From: Gp7-AA10 sp035636095
GTDB lineage: Bacteria; Acidobacteriota; Thermoanaerobaculia; Gp7-AA8
Reading direction: 5' to 3'
NCBI GenBank assembly: GCA_035636095.1
Contig: DASPZU010000105.1
Location: 1 to 64,000, forward strand
DNA length: 64,000 nucleotides
The position numbers and the translations under genes are program-made. Below the pieces are notes generated by a model that was not told the origin of the DNA, ran no database searches, and saw only the letters and a program-made list of their open reading frames with translations. Positions within the stretch are counted from its first letter, which is position 1. Each line of letters begins with the position of its first letter. Positions 35,009-43,515 of the stretch are shown one piece after another.

Positions 35009-36226
35009 CTACCAACTATGAACCGTGCCGTCAGTTTTTCGGTTCACCGGCAGATAAGCGCGATCGTATGGAAACTTCGCCGCCAATGACTCGTCGATAT
35101 CGACGCCCAGCCCCGGGGCGTCGCCCGGATGCATGAACCCAGCGTCGAATGTGTAGCGGTGCGGAAACACGCGATCGGTCTCCGCGCTATGTCGCATGTA
35201 CTCCTGGATCCCGAAGTTGTGCACGCTCAGATCGAAGTGCAGAGCCGCCGCCATGCACACCGGACTCAAGTCCGTTGCGCCGTGCGATCCGGTCTTGACC
35301 TGATACAGCTCGGCCAGCGCCGCGATCTTTCGCAGATGGCTGATTCCACCTGCGTGCACGACCGTGGTCCTGATGTAATCGATGAGCTGCTCCTGAATGA
35401 GCTGATAGCAATCGTAGATGGTGTTGAAGACCTCGCCGACCGCGATGGGCGTAGTAGTGTGCTGCCGGATCAGGCGGAACGCTTCCTGGGCTTCGGCTTC
35501 GGTCGGATCTTCGAGCCAGAAGAGATGGTACGGCTCGAGACTCTTGCCGAGGCGAGCGGCTTCGATGGGCGTCAGGCGGTGATGCGCGTCGTGGAGCAGG
35601 AGCGGCTCCGGACCAAGCTCGGTGCGCAAACGCTCGAAGAGTTTGGGTACGACTTCGAGATACGCGTTGGTGTCCCATCGCGTCTCGAGCGGCTTGTCCT
35701 TCTCCGCGGGTTCGTAGAACATCGCGCCGCGGCCGACCCCATAAGCGTTCGGAATTCCCGGAACGCCGCATTGTGCGCGCACCGCCTTGTAGCCCAGCGA
35801 GAGAAAGCTGCTCACGGCCTTCACTGTCTCCTCGATGGTGTTGCCGTTTGCGTGGCCATAGACCATGACACGATCGCGTGAGGCACCGCCGAGAAGCTGA
35901 TAAAGAGGAGTGTTGAGCGCCTTGCCGCGAATGTCCCACAAGGCGCAATCGACGGCAGCGATGGCGGACATGGTCACCGGACCGCAGCGCCAATAGCCGC
36001 CTTTGTAGAGATAGTGCCAGGTATCCTCGATCCTTCGCGCATCGCGGCCGATCAGAAGCGGGATGACGTGATCATTCAGATACGACGCAACAGCCAGCTC
36101 GCGGCCATTGAGCGTTGCGTCGCCGAGTCCATGAATCCCGTCCTCAGTGATGAGCTTGAGGGTGACGAAGTTGCGGCCGGGCGAGCAGACGATGACCTTG
36201 GCGTCGGCGATCTTCATCGGTCGCAT
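35009..36226 (-). CDS. Mannonate dehydratase-family enolase-superfamily enzyme (ManD/RspA type)
   Basis: 405 residues, the ManD length. Features: MSAIAAVDCALWDIRGKALNTPLYQLLGG, YGHANGNTIEETV, the metal-binding LLHDAHHRLTPIEA, WLEDPTEAE and AVGEVFN, and the conserved tail FPYDRAYLPVNRKTDGTVHSW. Members dehydrate D-mannonate, and some D-gluconate, to 2-keto-3-deoxygluconate, which KDG kinase and KDPG aldolase encoded at 51.9-53.6 kb would use. Some members have little activity, so the substrate is inferred from context. It is the last gene of the minus-strand uronate cluster, after a palindrome that separates it from the transporter. Confidence 0.85.
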   Translation of the reverse strand: MRPMKIADAKVIVCSPGRNFVTLKLITEDGIHGLGDATLNGRELAVASYLNDHVIPLLIGRDARRIEDTWHYLYKGGYWRCGPVTMSAIAAVDCALWDIRGKALNTPLYQLLGGASRDRVMVYGHANGNTIEETVKAVSSFLSLGYKAVRAQCGVPGIPNAYGVGRGAMFYEPAEKDKPLETRWDTNAYLEVVPKLFERLRTELGPEPLLLHDAHHRLTPIEAARLGKSLEPYHLFWLEDPTEAEAQEAFRLIRQHTTTPIAVGEVFNTIYDCYQLIQEQLIDYIRTTVVHAGGISHLRKIAALAELYQVKTGSHGATDLSPVCMAAALHFDLSVHNFGIQEYMRHSAETDRVFPHRYTFDAGFMHPGDAPGLGVDIDESLAAKFPYDRAYLPVNRKTDGTVHSW

Positions 36227-36235
36227 TCTCGCATG

Positions 36236-36325
36236 TGCAGAGGAGAGCGGGCGTCTGGCCCGGGGAGAAAGAAAAAGTGATCAGGCGAGACGCCTGATCA
36301 CTGCGGGCGGGACGCCCGCTCTCCG
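36236..36325. repeat. Nested palindromes between the MFS gene and the manD-like gene
   Basis: An inner perfect 12-bp stem (AGTGATCAGGCG / CGCCTGATCACT, 3-base loop) lies within an outer stem (GAGAGCGGGCGTC / GACGCCCGCTCTC). The right outer arm encodes the last residues of the MFS protein (GERASRPQ) and its stop. A role as mRNA processing or attenuation element is possible. Confidence 0.8.
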
Positions 36326-37581
36326 AATGGCTCGAACGTCGGCGCGAGAAGGTGATTGACGGCGAACGCGATCAGATAGGCCGAGGCGCAGATCGCGAAC
36401 AGAATGGTGTAGCCGGCGGTGACGTCGCCGATGGCGTGATAGCGATCGAGCAGCCGCCCTGCGAACCATGGGAAGAGCATCCCGCCGATCGAGCCCGCCA
36501 TCCCGCCCAGGCCGATGATGGTGGCGACGTCCTTTTTCGCAAACATGTCGGAGACGGTGGTGAAGAGATTCGCCGACCACGCCTGATGCGCGGATGCCGC
36601 CAGACCGATGATGAGAACCGCCGGCCAGTCATCGACCTTCGTCGCCAGCAGAATCGGCAATACCAAAAGGGCGAAGAGAAACATTCCTGTCTTTCGCGCA
36701 CGGGTGACGCTCCAGCCGCGGCGCGTGAGATAACCGGTCAGCCAGCCGCCGGCGATGCTCAGCACCGTCACGATGGCGTAGATGGTCACCAGGTGCAGCC
36801 AGCTCTTCTTGATGTTCAGGCCGCGCGTGGCTTTGAAATAGTCGGGCAGCCAGATCAGAAAAAACCACCACACCGGATCGGTCATGAACTTTGCGACGAT
36901 GAACGACCACGTTTGCCGGTGACGCAGTGCGCGGATCGATCCCATCGGCACGCCGCCAGCGCCCTGCTCATCTTTGTCGCTGCGGATCCATTCCAGCTCT
37001 GCAGCCGAGACGCCCTTCCGTCGCTCGGGGACGTCGTAGAGTGGAATCCAGAATACGAGCCACAACAGGCCGACGACACCGGCGAAGATGAACGCCCATC
37101 GCCAGCCGAGATTGAGAGCGATGATCGGGACGGTGGCCGGAGCAATGATGGCGCCGACGTTCGTCCCGGAATTGAAGATGGCCGTGGCAAACGCGCGCTC
37201 GCGCTTTGGAAACCACAACGCCACCGCCTTGATGGCTGATGGGAAATTACCTCCTTCACTCACGCCAAGGGCAACTCGCGCGGTGAAGAATCCTGCCACT
37301 GACCCCACCAGGGCATGCGCCATCGCGGCCACACTCCACAACGCGATCGAAAGCGCGTAGCCGATCTTCGTTCCATAGCGATCGACAAACCATCCGAACA
37401 GCAGCAGGCCGACGGCGTAGGCTCCTTGAAATGCCGAGTTGACCAGGCCGAACTGCTCGTTTGTCCAGCCCAGCTCGCGGTCGAGAAACTCTTTGATCAG
37501 AGCGAGGATCTGACGATCGATGTAATTAATGGTCGTCGCGAAGAAAAGCAGTGCGCAGACGCTCCATCGCACACGGCTCAC
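36298..37581 (-). CDS. MFS transporter, hexuronate (ExuT/GudP-like) family
   Basis: 427 residues with about 12 hydrophobic segments. ACS-family signature features: TINYIDRQILALIKEFLDRELGWTNEQFG near the N-terminus and GVSEGGNFPSAIKAVALWFPKRERA in the centre. The family imports anionic sugars such as glucuronate and galacturonate with protons. The GTG start overlaps the stop of the upstream dehydratase gene (GTGA). Its C-terminus (ERASRPQ) is read from a palindromic repeat. Expected role: uptake of uronates released by the pectinases encoded nearby. Confidence 0.9.
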   Translation of the reverse strand: MSRVRWSVCALLFFATTINYIDRQILALIKEFLDRELGWTNEQFGLVNSAFQGAYAVGLLLFGWFVDRYGTKIGYALSIALWSVAAMAHALVGSVAGFFTARVALGVSEGGNFPSAIKAVALWFPKRERAFATAIFNSGTNVGAIIAPATVPIIALNLGWRWAFIFAGVVGLLWLVFWIPLYDVPERRKGVSAAELEWIRSDKDEQGAGGVPMGSIRALRHRQTWSFIVAKFMTDPVWWFFLIWLPDYFKATRGLNIKKSWLHLVTIYAIVTVLSIAGGWLTGYLTRRGWSVTRARKTGMFLFALLVLPILLATKVDDWPAVLIIGLAASAHQAWSANLFTTVSDMFAKKDVATIIGLGGMAGSIGGMLFPWFAGRLLDRYHAIGDVTAGYTILFAICASAYLIAFAVNHLLAPTFEPFGERASRPQ

Positions 37582-38891
37582 GCCGTGGCCACCGTCTCGA
37601 GCGCTTGCCAGACACGACCGGCGGGGAACTGATATGCCGCCAGCGATTCCGGCTTCATGGTGATGCTGTAGCCGGGACGCGCCGGCGCGAGGTAGCGCGC
37701 GTTGCGAATGACGACCGGATCGACAAAGTGCTCGTGCAGATGATCGACGTACTCGCAGAGGCGGTCCTGCAGGCTCCCGCTGACGGCAATGTAATCGAAG
37801 ATCGAAATGTGCTGCACGTATTCACAGAGGCCGACACCTCCCGCATGCGGACATACCGGCACTCCGAATTTCGCGGCCATCAGCACAACGCCCAACACTT
37901 CGTTGACGCCGGCCATACGGCAACTGTCGACCTGCAGAAAGCGGATGGCGTTGGCCTGCAGGAACTGTTTGTAGAGGACGCGGTTCTGGCAGACTTCGCC
38001 GGTGGCCACACCGATGGGCGCGACGGCGCGGGCAATGGTCGCATGGCCTAACACATCATCAGGGCTGGTGGGCTCCTCGATCCACCACGGTTGAAAACGC
38101 GCCAGCTCCTGCATCTGCAGGATCGCTTCTTCGACATCCCAGCATTGATTCGCGTCCATCATCAGACGCCGCTGGTAGCCGATCTCTTCGCGCATCAGGG
38201 CGGCGCGGCGGATGTTGTCGCGCAGGTTCGTCCCCACCTTCATCTTGAAAGCGGTCCAGCCTTGCGCGATGGCTTCGCGACAGAGCCGGCGGACCTTCTC
38301 ATCGGAGTAGCCCAGCCATCCCGTCGAAGTGGTGTACGCCGGATAGCCCTCGCGCCGCATCTCGGCCTCGCGCTTCGCTTTTCCGGCCGCCTGCCTGCGC
38401 AGCATCTCCAGCGCTTCATCAGGCGTCAGAGCATCGGTGATGTAACTGAAGTCGATGGCGTCGACAATCTGCTTCGGGTCGAGGTCGACGAGCAATTTCC
38501 AAACCGGCTTTCCTTCGCGTTTTGCCCACAGATCCCACACCGCGTTCACCAGCGCGCCCGTCGCCATGTGGATGATGCCTTTCTCCGGGCCCAGCCAACG
38601 CAGTTGCTTGTCGGCCGTCAGAGTGCGTACGAACGCCCGAAGATCGGCAATGATGTCGTTGAGCCTGCGGCCCACGACGTGATGCTTCAGCGCATGCACC
38701 GCCGCCACGCAGATCTCATTTCCTCGGCCGTTCGTGAACGTCAGGCCGTCGCCCGTCACTCCGCTGTCGGTGACGAGCGTGACGTACGTGGCCGAGTAGT
38801 CGCCGAGGTTCAAAGCGTCGGAGCCGTCCAGCTCGCGCGAGGTTGGAAAACGGATGTCCAGCACGCGGACGTCGGTGATCCTGGGGTTCAC
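37578..38891 (-). CDS. L-fuconate dehydratase-like enolase-superfamily enzyme
   Basis: 437 residues from the GTG that overlaps the previous stop (GTGA), with GGAG upstream; a longer frame to 39137 overlaps the SDR gene and is not a real extension. The sequence follows fuconate dehydratase throughout: RFPTSRELDGSDALNLGDYSATYV, the catalytic lysine in FKMKVG, DANQCWDVEEA, WIEEPTSPDDVLGHA, CPHAGGVGLCEYVQH. It removes water from a sugar acid to a 2-keto-3-deoxy acid. L-fuconate is the classic substrate; here a galacturonate- or rhamnose-derived acid is equally possible. Confidence 0.9.
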   Translation of the reverse strand: MNPRITDVRVLDIRFPTSRELDGSDALNLGDYSATYVTLVTDSGVTGDGLTFTNGRGNEICVAAVHALKHHVVGRRLNDIIADLRAFVRTLTADKQLRWLGPEKGIIHMATGALVNAVWDLWAKREGKPVWKLLVDLDPKQIVDAIDFSYITDALTPDEALEMLRRQAAGKAKREAEMRREGYPAYTTSTGWLGYSDEKVRRLCREAIAQGWTAFKMKVGTNLRDNIRRAALMREEIGYQRRLMMDANQCWDVEEAILQMQELARFQPWWIEEPTSPDDVLGHATIARAVAPIGVATGEVCQNRVLYKQFLQANAIRFLQVDSCRMAGVNEVLGVVLMAAKFGVPVCPHAGGVGLCEYVQHISIFDYIAVSGSLQDRLCEYVDHLHEHFVDPVVIRNARYLAPARPGYSITMKPESLAAYQFPAGRVWQALETVATA

Positions 38892-39658
38892 TGATTGACT
38901 CCGCTCGCCAGAAATCCACCATCGACGACCAGAACCTCGCCATTGACGAAGCTGGCCGATTCCGATGCCAGAAAAACGCATGCGCCGGCGAGCTCCTCGA
39001 GCTGCCCAAAACGGCGGAGTGGAGTCCGCAACAAAAACTCTTTGCCGCGCCCGGTGCCGTCCAGAAGAGCTGCGTTGAGCGCTGTCCGATAGACACCGGG
39101 AGCGATGGCATTGACGTTCACTCCACGATGCCCCCACTCCACTGCCAGTGCGCGCGTCAGACCGGCAACCGCAGATTTGCTCGCGGTGTAGGCGGCCACT
39201 TCATACAGACCGACGAATGACGCCAGAGACCCTATATTAATGATGCGGCCGTAGCCGCTGCCGAGCATCTGGCGCCCGAAAACCTGGCACGCTCGCAGAG
39301 TGCCGGTCAGGTTGGTCTCGATGATCGAATCCCACTCTTCTTCGCTCACATCCAGCGTCGGCGTGCGCTTCGTGATCCCGGCGCAGTTCACCAGGATGTC
39401 GACCCGTCCGAACGCCGCGATCGTCTGACGCAGCGCATCCTCTAATGATGCGCGATCTGTGACATCGGCGGTCACGCGCAGTGTGCGCCGGCCTCGCGCC
39501 TCGACTTCCTTTGCGGCCGCGTCGACCTGCTCACGGCGGCGCGACATCGGAATGACGTCCGCTCCCGCCTCCGCCAGTCCGCGCACCAGCGCCAGACCTA
39601 TGCCCGAAGTTCCGCCGGTGACGACGGCCACGCGGTCTGCGAGAGACAGCGTCTTCAA
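38888..39658 (-). CDS. Short-chain dehydrogenase/reductase, KduD or gluconate/deoxy-fuconate dehydrogenase type
   Basis: 256 residues. Rossmann motif TGGTSGIG, NAGITKR region (NCAGI), the catalytic Ser and YTASK, then a C-terminal NGEVLVVDGGF typical of classical SDRs. Its start is TTG overlapping the stop of the GntR gene (TTGA). Position between the regulator and a fuconate dehydratase suggests it oxidises or reduces a 2-keto-3-deoxy sugar acid (KduD makes KDG from the isomerase product). Specificity among related SDRs cannot be set by eye. Confidence 0.88.
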   Translation of the reverse strand: MKTLSLADRVAVVTGGTSGIGLALVRGLAEAGADVIPMSRRREQVDAAAKEVEARGRRTLRVTADVTDRASLEDALRQTIAAFGRVDILVNCAGITKRTPTLDVSEEEWDSIIETNLTGTLRACQVFGRQMLGSGYGRIINIGSLASFVGLYEVAAYTASKSAVAGLTRALAVEWGHRGVNVNAIAPGVYRTALNAALLDGTGRGKEFLLRTPLRRFGQLEELAGACVFLASESASFVNGEVLVVDGGFLASGVNQ

Positions 39659-40398
39659 GTGGCGGACCCCATCACCCGCGATGGAAGCACTCCCGGATCT
39701 TCGGAAGCCTGGGCCATTCGGGCCAGGTCGAGATGTCGGGTCATTTCTTCCCGTGCCCGCTCCGGATCGCGATCGCGGATGGCCTGATAAATCCGACGAT
39801 GCATCTCCGCCGATTCCTTGAGATCCTTTGCGCGCTCGACCGTCATTCGCCGCTGCTCATAAACCAGCGACGAGACCATCTCTACCAGTGCCTGCAGAAC
39901 AGGATTGCCGGAAGCCGCTGCCACGCCGCGATGAAAGCGGACGTCGTGCACGAGAAACGTCTGCGGCTCACTGAGGTTCGCGAACATCCCCGTGACTTCT
40001 TCGGCCATCGGCGCAAGGCGATCGGCGAGGCCGCGCTCAGCCGCCAGGCCGGCAGCGCCGACTTCCAGCACTCTGCGAGCTTCAAAGATTTGCTCACGGG
40101 TGAAGCCATGCAGTGCCGCCAGAAAGCTGAGCGGACCCGCGCCGAGGCGGGGCGGGCCGGCGGTGATGAAGGTCCCGGCGCCTTGTCGCGATTCGATCAC
40201 TCCCATCGCCGCCAACGCGTGCAGTCCGGCTCGAACGGTCGGACGGCTTACGCCCAACTCCTGCGCCAATTCACGCTCTGCGGCCAGCCGGTCACCCGGC
40301 CGCAGTTGGCCGCGTTCGATCAGAAGCGCAACGTGCCGCACCACCTGTTCGGCTGCCTGAATTTCCAATGGGGGCGACGCTGATTTTTCGGTGCCCAT
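39655..40398 (-). CDS. FadR-family GntR transcriptional regulator of the uronate locus
   Basis: 247 residues from the ATG at 40398; an open frame continuing to 40980 only reads antisense through the pectinase gene and a repeat. N-terminal winged HTH: GQLRPGDRLAAERELAQELGVSRPTVRAGLHALAAMGVIESRQGAGTF. C-terminal FCD effector domain: RRVLEVGAAGLAAE, VHDVRFHRGVAAASGNPVLQALV, EMHRRIYQAIRDRD. The group includes UxuR/ExuR and KdgR-like regulators that respond to sugar acids. It is first in the minus-strand operon and diverges from the pectinase gene, so it probably controls both and itself. Confidence 0.92.
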   Translation of the reverse strand: MGTEKSASPPLEIQAAEQVVRHVALLIERGQLRPGDRLAAERELAQELGVSRPTVRAGLHALAAMGVIESRQGAGTFITAGPPRLGAGPLSFLAALHGFTREQIFEARRVLEVGAAGLAAERGLADRLAPMAEEVTGMFANLSEPQTFLVHDVRFHRGVAAASGNPVLQALVEMVSSLVYEQRRMTVERAKDLKESAEMHRRIYQAIRDRDPERAREEMTRHLDLARMAQASEDPGVLPSRVMGSAT

Positions 40399-40407
40399 GG
40401 GTCGAAA

Positions 40408-40536
40408 TGGCTTGACCAATTCTCCACAGACGTATGCAGTTGTCAACGTATGGCTTGACCACTTTAGAAAATCCACAGTAGCATCGATTCTCTTTCCGCG
40501 CTGATTCAAAGCGAAAGGTGCAAAGTGGTCTGACCT
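40408..40536. promoter_or_regulatory. GntR operator-like sites in the divergent region
   Basis: TGGCTTGACCA occurs exactly twice (40408-40418, 40451-40461) and TGGTCTGACCT abuts the pectinase ATG (40526-40536). Each matches the FadR-family operator pattern TNGTNNNACNA with one mismatch. Placement between the regulator gene and the enzyme gene suits repression of both. Confidence 0.6.
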
Positions 40537-43515
40537 ATGATTGCAATCCTCATTCTGCTGTGGACAGCCCCTCACCTGCCGCTCCGCGGGGCGAGGGCAC
40601 TCAATAGAGTCCTTCTCCCCGCTCGCGGGGAGAAGGTGGCCGAAGGCCGGATGAGGGGCGTTGTTGTTGCGCAGGACGGCAGCGGCGACTTCAGGACGAT
40701 CCAGGAGGCACTCGACGCAATCCCGAGCGACAACGCTCAGAACCGGATCATCCTCATCCGGAATGGTACGTATCACGAAAAGTTGAGGGTCACCGCGAGC
40801 CATGTGTCCCTGGTCGGCGAGGACCGCGACAAGACACGCATCGAATTCGCGGAGCTTCGGCGCAACTGGCGCGCATCGCATCCCGACGATTGGGGTGCTG
40901 CCGTGATCAACATCGCGGCCACCGATGTGATCATCGCGAACCTCACCGTGCATAACACCTTCGGAGGCGACCACGATCATCAGTTCGCGATCCGCTCGAT
41001 GGACAACGCGAATCGCATCGCCATCCTGAACGCGAACGTCATCGCGGACGGCGGCGACACGTTGAGCCTATGGAACAGCGAATCGGGTTTGTCGTACTAC
41101 GCCGATTCGTATTTCGAAGGCTGGGTCGACTATCTCTGTCCGCGCGGCTGGGCATACGTGACCAACAGTCGCTTCTTCGGCCACAACCCCACGGCCAGCA
41201 TCTGGCACGACGGCAGTAAGGACAAGGATCAGAAGTTCGTCATCCGCCATTCACAGTTCGACGGCGTTCCGGGGTTCGCGTTAGGCCGCAATCATCGCGA
41301 TGCGCAGTTCTACCTGCTGGATGTCGAATTCTCATCGAACATGGCCGACAAGCCGATCTATCCTTCATCCGCCACCACGCCGCGACCGTGGGGCGAGCGG
41401 TACTACTACTCGAATGCGCACCGGCAAGGCGGCGACTTCGCCTGGTTCGCAGACAACTTGCCGTTACGCGACGAAGACATCACGCCCGCGTGGGCGTTCG
41501 AACACAAATGGGACCCCGCGCAACTGCCCTCGGTTCTTCCGTTCGCCGCTATTCCGAATCCGGAAAACGGCGCGCGATGGATCGATCCTGCCGGAATCCC
41601 ATTGCGATGGACGCCGGCGCGCAACGCCGCGGCGGAGCGCGTGTACTTCGGCAAGACGAATCCGCCGACGGAAACTCATACGCGCGACACCGGCCCGCTC
41701 GAACCGGGCGCAACGTACTACTGGCGCGTCGACGCCGGGCCGATCTGGTCTTTCCGCGCCGATCCGCGAACGGTTCGCATCGCGCTGGTCGGCGATTCCA
41801 CGGTGACGGAGAAGCAGGGCTGGGGCGTCGGTTTCAAATCGTGGATCAAGGAGGACGCTGCGGTCACGAACGCCGCTCGGGGCGGCCGCAGCTCCAGGAG
41901 CTATCGGGCCGAGGGGCATTGGGACGAAATTCTGCGGCATCGGCCGTCGCACATCCTCATTCAGTTCGGCCACAACGATGTCCCCGGCAAGGGATTGGAT
42001 CGCGAAACCGATCTGCCGACATTTCGGGCAAACATGGCCCGCTACGTCGACGAAGCGCGCGCGGCCGGAGCGAAACCCATTCTGATCACGCCCCTGACGC
42101 GCAGATCATTCTCCGCGGACGGACACATTCGATCGGATCTCGTCGATTACGCCGAGGCGACGCGACAGGTGGCGACGGAGAAAAATTTACCGCTGATAGA
42201 TTTGCATGCGAAGAGCGTGGCGCTCCTCGACCGGTTAGGCCCGTCGATCAATGCGGCCATCAGTCCCCTGAAAGACGACGGCACCATCGACAAGACCCAT
42301 CTCAACGCATCAGGCAGCGCACTCTTCGGCGCATTGGTGGCCGAGGAGCTGCGCAGCGTTGTGCCCGAAATCGCTTCGTCCATCAGACCGCCGAAGGCGC
42401 CTGTCATCCAGGCGCCGTGGTCAGTGCGAATGGCCGACTCCGTGATGCGACGAACACCCGATCCGCTGCTGCTCGACGTCGATGACACTCCGAAGTGGGA
42501 TTACACACAGGGTCTGGCGCTGCTCGCGCTGCAGCAAGTCGCACATCGTACCGGCGACGCGCGCTACGCAAAGTACATCGAGACTTACTGCGACAAGATG
42601 ATCGACGCCGATGGAAAGATTCGCGGCTATAGGGCCGACGAGTACAGCCTCGACCGCGTCAACGCCGGTAAGGTCCTCTTCCAACTGCGCGACGAGAAGT
42701 ACCGCAAGACCATCGAGATGCTGCGACAGCAGTTGCGCGAGCAGCCGCGAACGTCAGAAGGTGGGTTCTGGCACAAGAAGCGGTATCCGAACCAGATGTG
42801 GCTCGACGGCCTGTACATGGCTTCCCCCTTTCTCGCGCAATACGCAAAAACGTTCAATGAACGCGCCGCATACGACGACGTGATCAACCAGTTCGTCCTC
42901 ATGGAAAAGCACGCTCGCGATGAGAACACAGGGTTGCTGTACCACGGCTGGGATGAAAGTCGGGAGCAGAGATGGGCCAATCCGCACACCGGCCGCTCAT
43001 CGGCATTCTGGGGCCGGGCGATGGGCTGGTATGGAATGGGTTTGATCGAGACTCTCGACTTCGTTCCGCTCGATCATCCTCGGCGGCCGGAGCTGATTGC
43101 AATCCTGCAACGGCTCGCGGAGGGAATCGCGAAAGTCCAGGATCCGAAGAGCGGCGTTTGGTGGCAGGTTCTCGATCAACCCGGGCGCGAGGGCAACTAT
43201 CTCGAGTCTTCCGCCTCGGCCATGTTCACGTTCGTCCTGCTCAAAGGTTCGCGACTCGGATACATCGATGAAAAGTACGCCAGCATCGGCCGTCGGGCCT
43301 ATGAAGGTGTGCTGCACGAGTTCATCGAAGTCGACAAGGACGGACTGGTGAACATCCACCGCGCCGTCGCCGGCGCGGGACTGGGCGGCAATCCCGAAAA
43401 AGACCGCTATCGCGATGGAACCTACGCTTATTACATCAGCGAAAAGGTTCGGAGCAACGATCCGAAAGCGATCGGACCCTTCATCTTTGCCAGTCTGGAG
43501 ATGGAGCGACGTTGA
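40537..43515 (+). CDS. Three-module pectin enzyme: CE8 pectin methylesterase, CE12 acetylesterase, GH105
   Basis: 992 residues. Hydrophobic start (MIAILILLWTAP), then about 25 residues encoded by a palindromic repeat. Residues about 45-345 form a pectin methylesterase beta-helix (VVAQDGSGDFRTIQEALDAIP, the Asp of GWVDYLCPRG). About 414-610 are an SGNH/CE12 rhamnogalacturonan acetylesterase (VGDSTVTEKQGWG, GRSSRSY, FGHND, DKTHLN). About 626-992 are a GH105 unsaturated rhamnogalacturonyl/glucuronyl hydrolase (KWDYTQGLALLAL, GFWHKKRYPNQMWLDGLYMASPFL, GRAMGWYGMGL). Together they would demethylate, deacetylate and cleave unsaturated end groups of pectin fragments. Separate proteins carry these activities in most bacteria. 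A fusion artefact is unlikely, since the frame is continuous with good linkers. Confidence 0.9.
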   Translation: MIAILILLWTAPHLPLRGARALNRVLLPARGEKVAEGRMRGVVVAQDGSGDFRTIQEALDAIPSDNAQNRIILIRNGTYHEKLRVTASHVSLVGEDRDKTRIEFAELRRNWRASHPDDWGAAVINIAATDVIIANLTVHNTFGGDHDHQFAIRSMDNANRIAILNANVIADGGDTLSLWNSESGLSYYADSYFEGWVDYLCPRGWAYVTNSRFFGHNPTASIWHDGSKDKDQKFVIRHSQFDGVPGFALGRNHRDAQFYLLDVEFSSNMADKPIYPSSATTPRPWGERYYYSNAHRQGGDFAWFADNLPLRDEDITPAWAFEHKWDPAQLPSVLPFAAIPNPENGARWIDPAGIPLRWTPARNAAAERVYFGKTNPPTETHTRDTGPLEPGATYYWRVDAGPIWSFRADPRTVRIALVGDSTVTEKQGWGVGFKSWIKEDAAVTNAARGGRSSRSYRAEGHWDEILRHRPSHILIQFGHNDVPGKGLDRETDLPTFRANMARYVDEARAAGAKPILITPLTRRSFSADGHIRSDLVDYAEATRQVATEKNLPLIDLHAKSVALLDRLGPSINAAISPLKDDGTIDKTHLNASGSALFGALVAEELRSVVPEIASSIRPPKAPVIQAPWSVRMADSVMRRTPDPLLLDVDDTPKWDYTQGLALLALQQVAHRTGDARYAKYIETYCDKMIDADGKIRGYRADEYSLDRVNAGKVLFQLRDEKYRKTIEMLRQQLREQPRTSEGGFWHKKRYPNQMWLDGLYMASPFLAQYAKTFNERAAYDDVINQFVLMEKHARDENTGLLYHGWDESREQRWANPHTGRSSAFWGRAMGWYGMGLIETLDFVPLDHPRRPELIAILQRLAEGIAKVQDPKSGVWWQVLDQPGREGNYLESSASAMFTFVLLKGSRLGYIDEKYASIGRRAYEGVLHEFIEVDKDGLVNIHRAVAGAGLGGNPEKDRYRDGTYAYYISEKVRSNDPKAIGPFIFASLEMERR
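40567..40660. repeat. Palindromic repeat (type A/B composite) inside the three-module pectinase gene
   Basis: CCCCTCACC...GGGCGAGGG is followed by CCTTCTCCCCGC(T)CGCGGGGAGAAGG, GGCCGAAGGCC and GGATGAGGGGC. It lies in frame directly after the N-terminal hydrophobic stretch, so it encodes the residues where signal peptidase cleavage would be expected. Confidence 0.85.

Noticed and set aside
36352..37239. 295-codon plus-strand frame over the MFS gene
   Set aside because: Antisense shadow of a clear 12-helix transporter.
37578..39137. Fuconate dehydratase start at 39137
   Set aside because: The extension overlaps the SDR gene out of frame; the GTG at 38891 gives the family length with GTGA coupling.
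39655..40980. GntR gene extended upstream to 40980
   Set aside because: The extra 194 residues read antisense through the pectinase gene and a repeat; the HTH begins shortly after ATG 40398.
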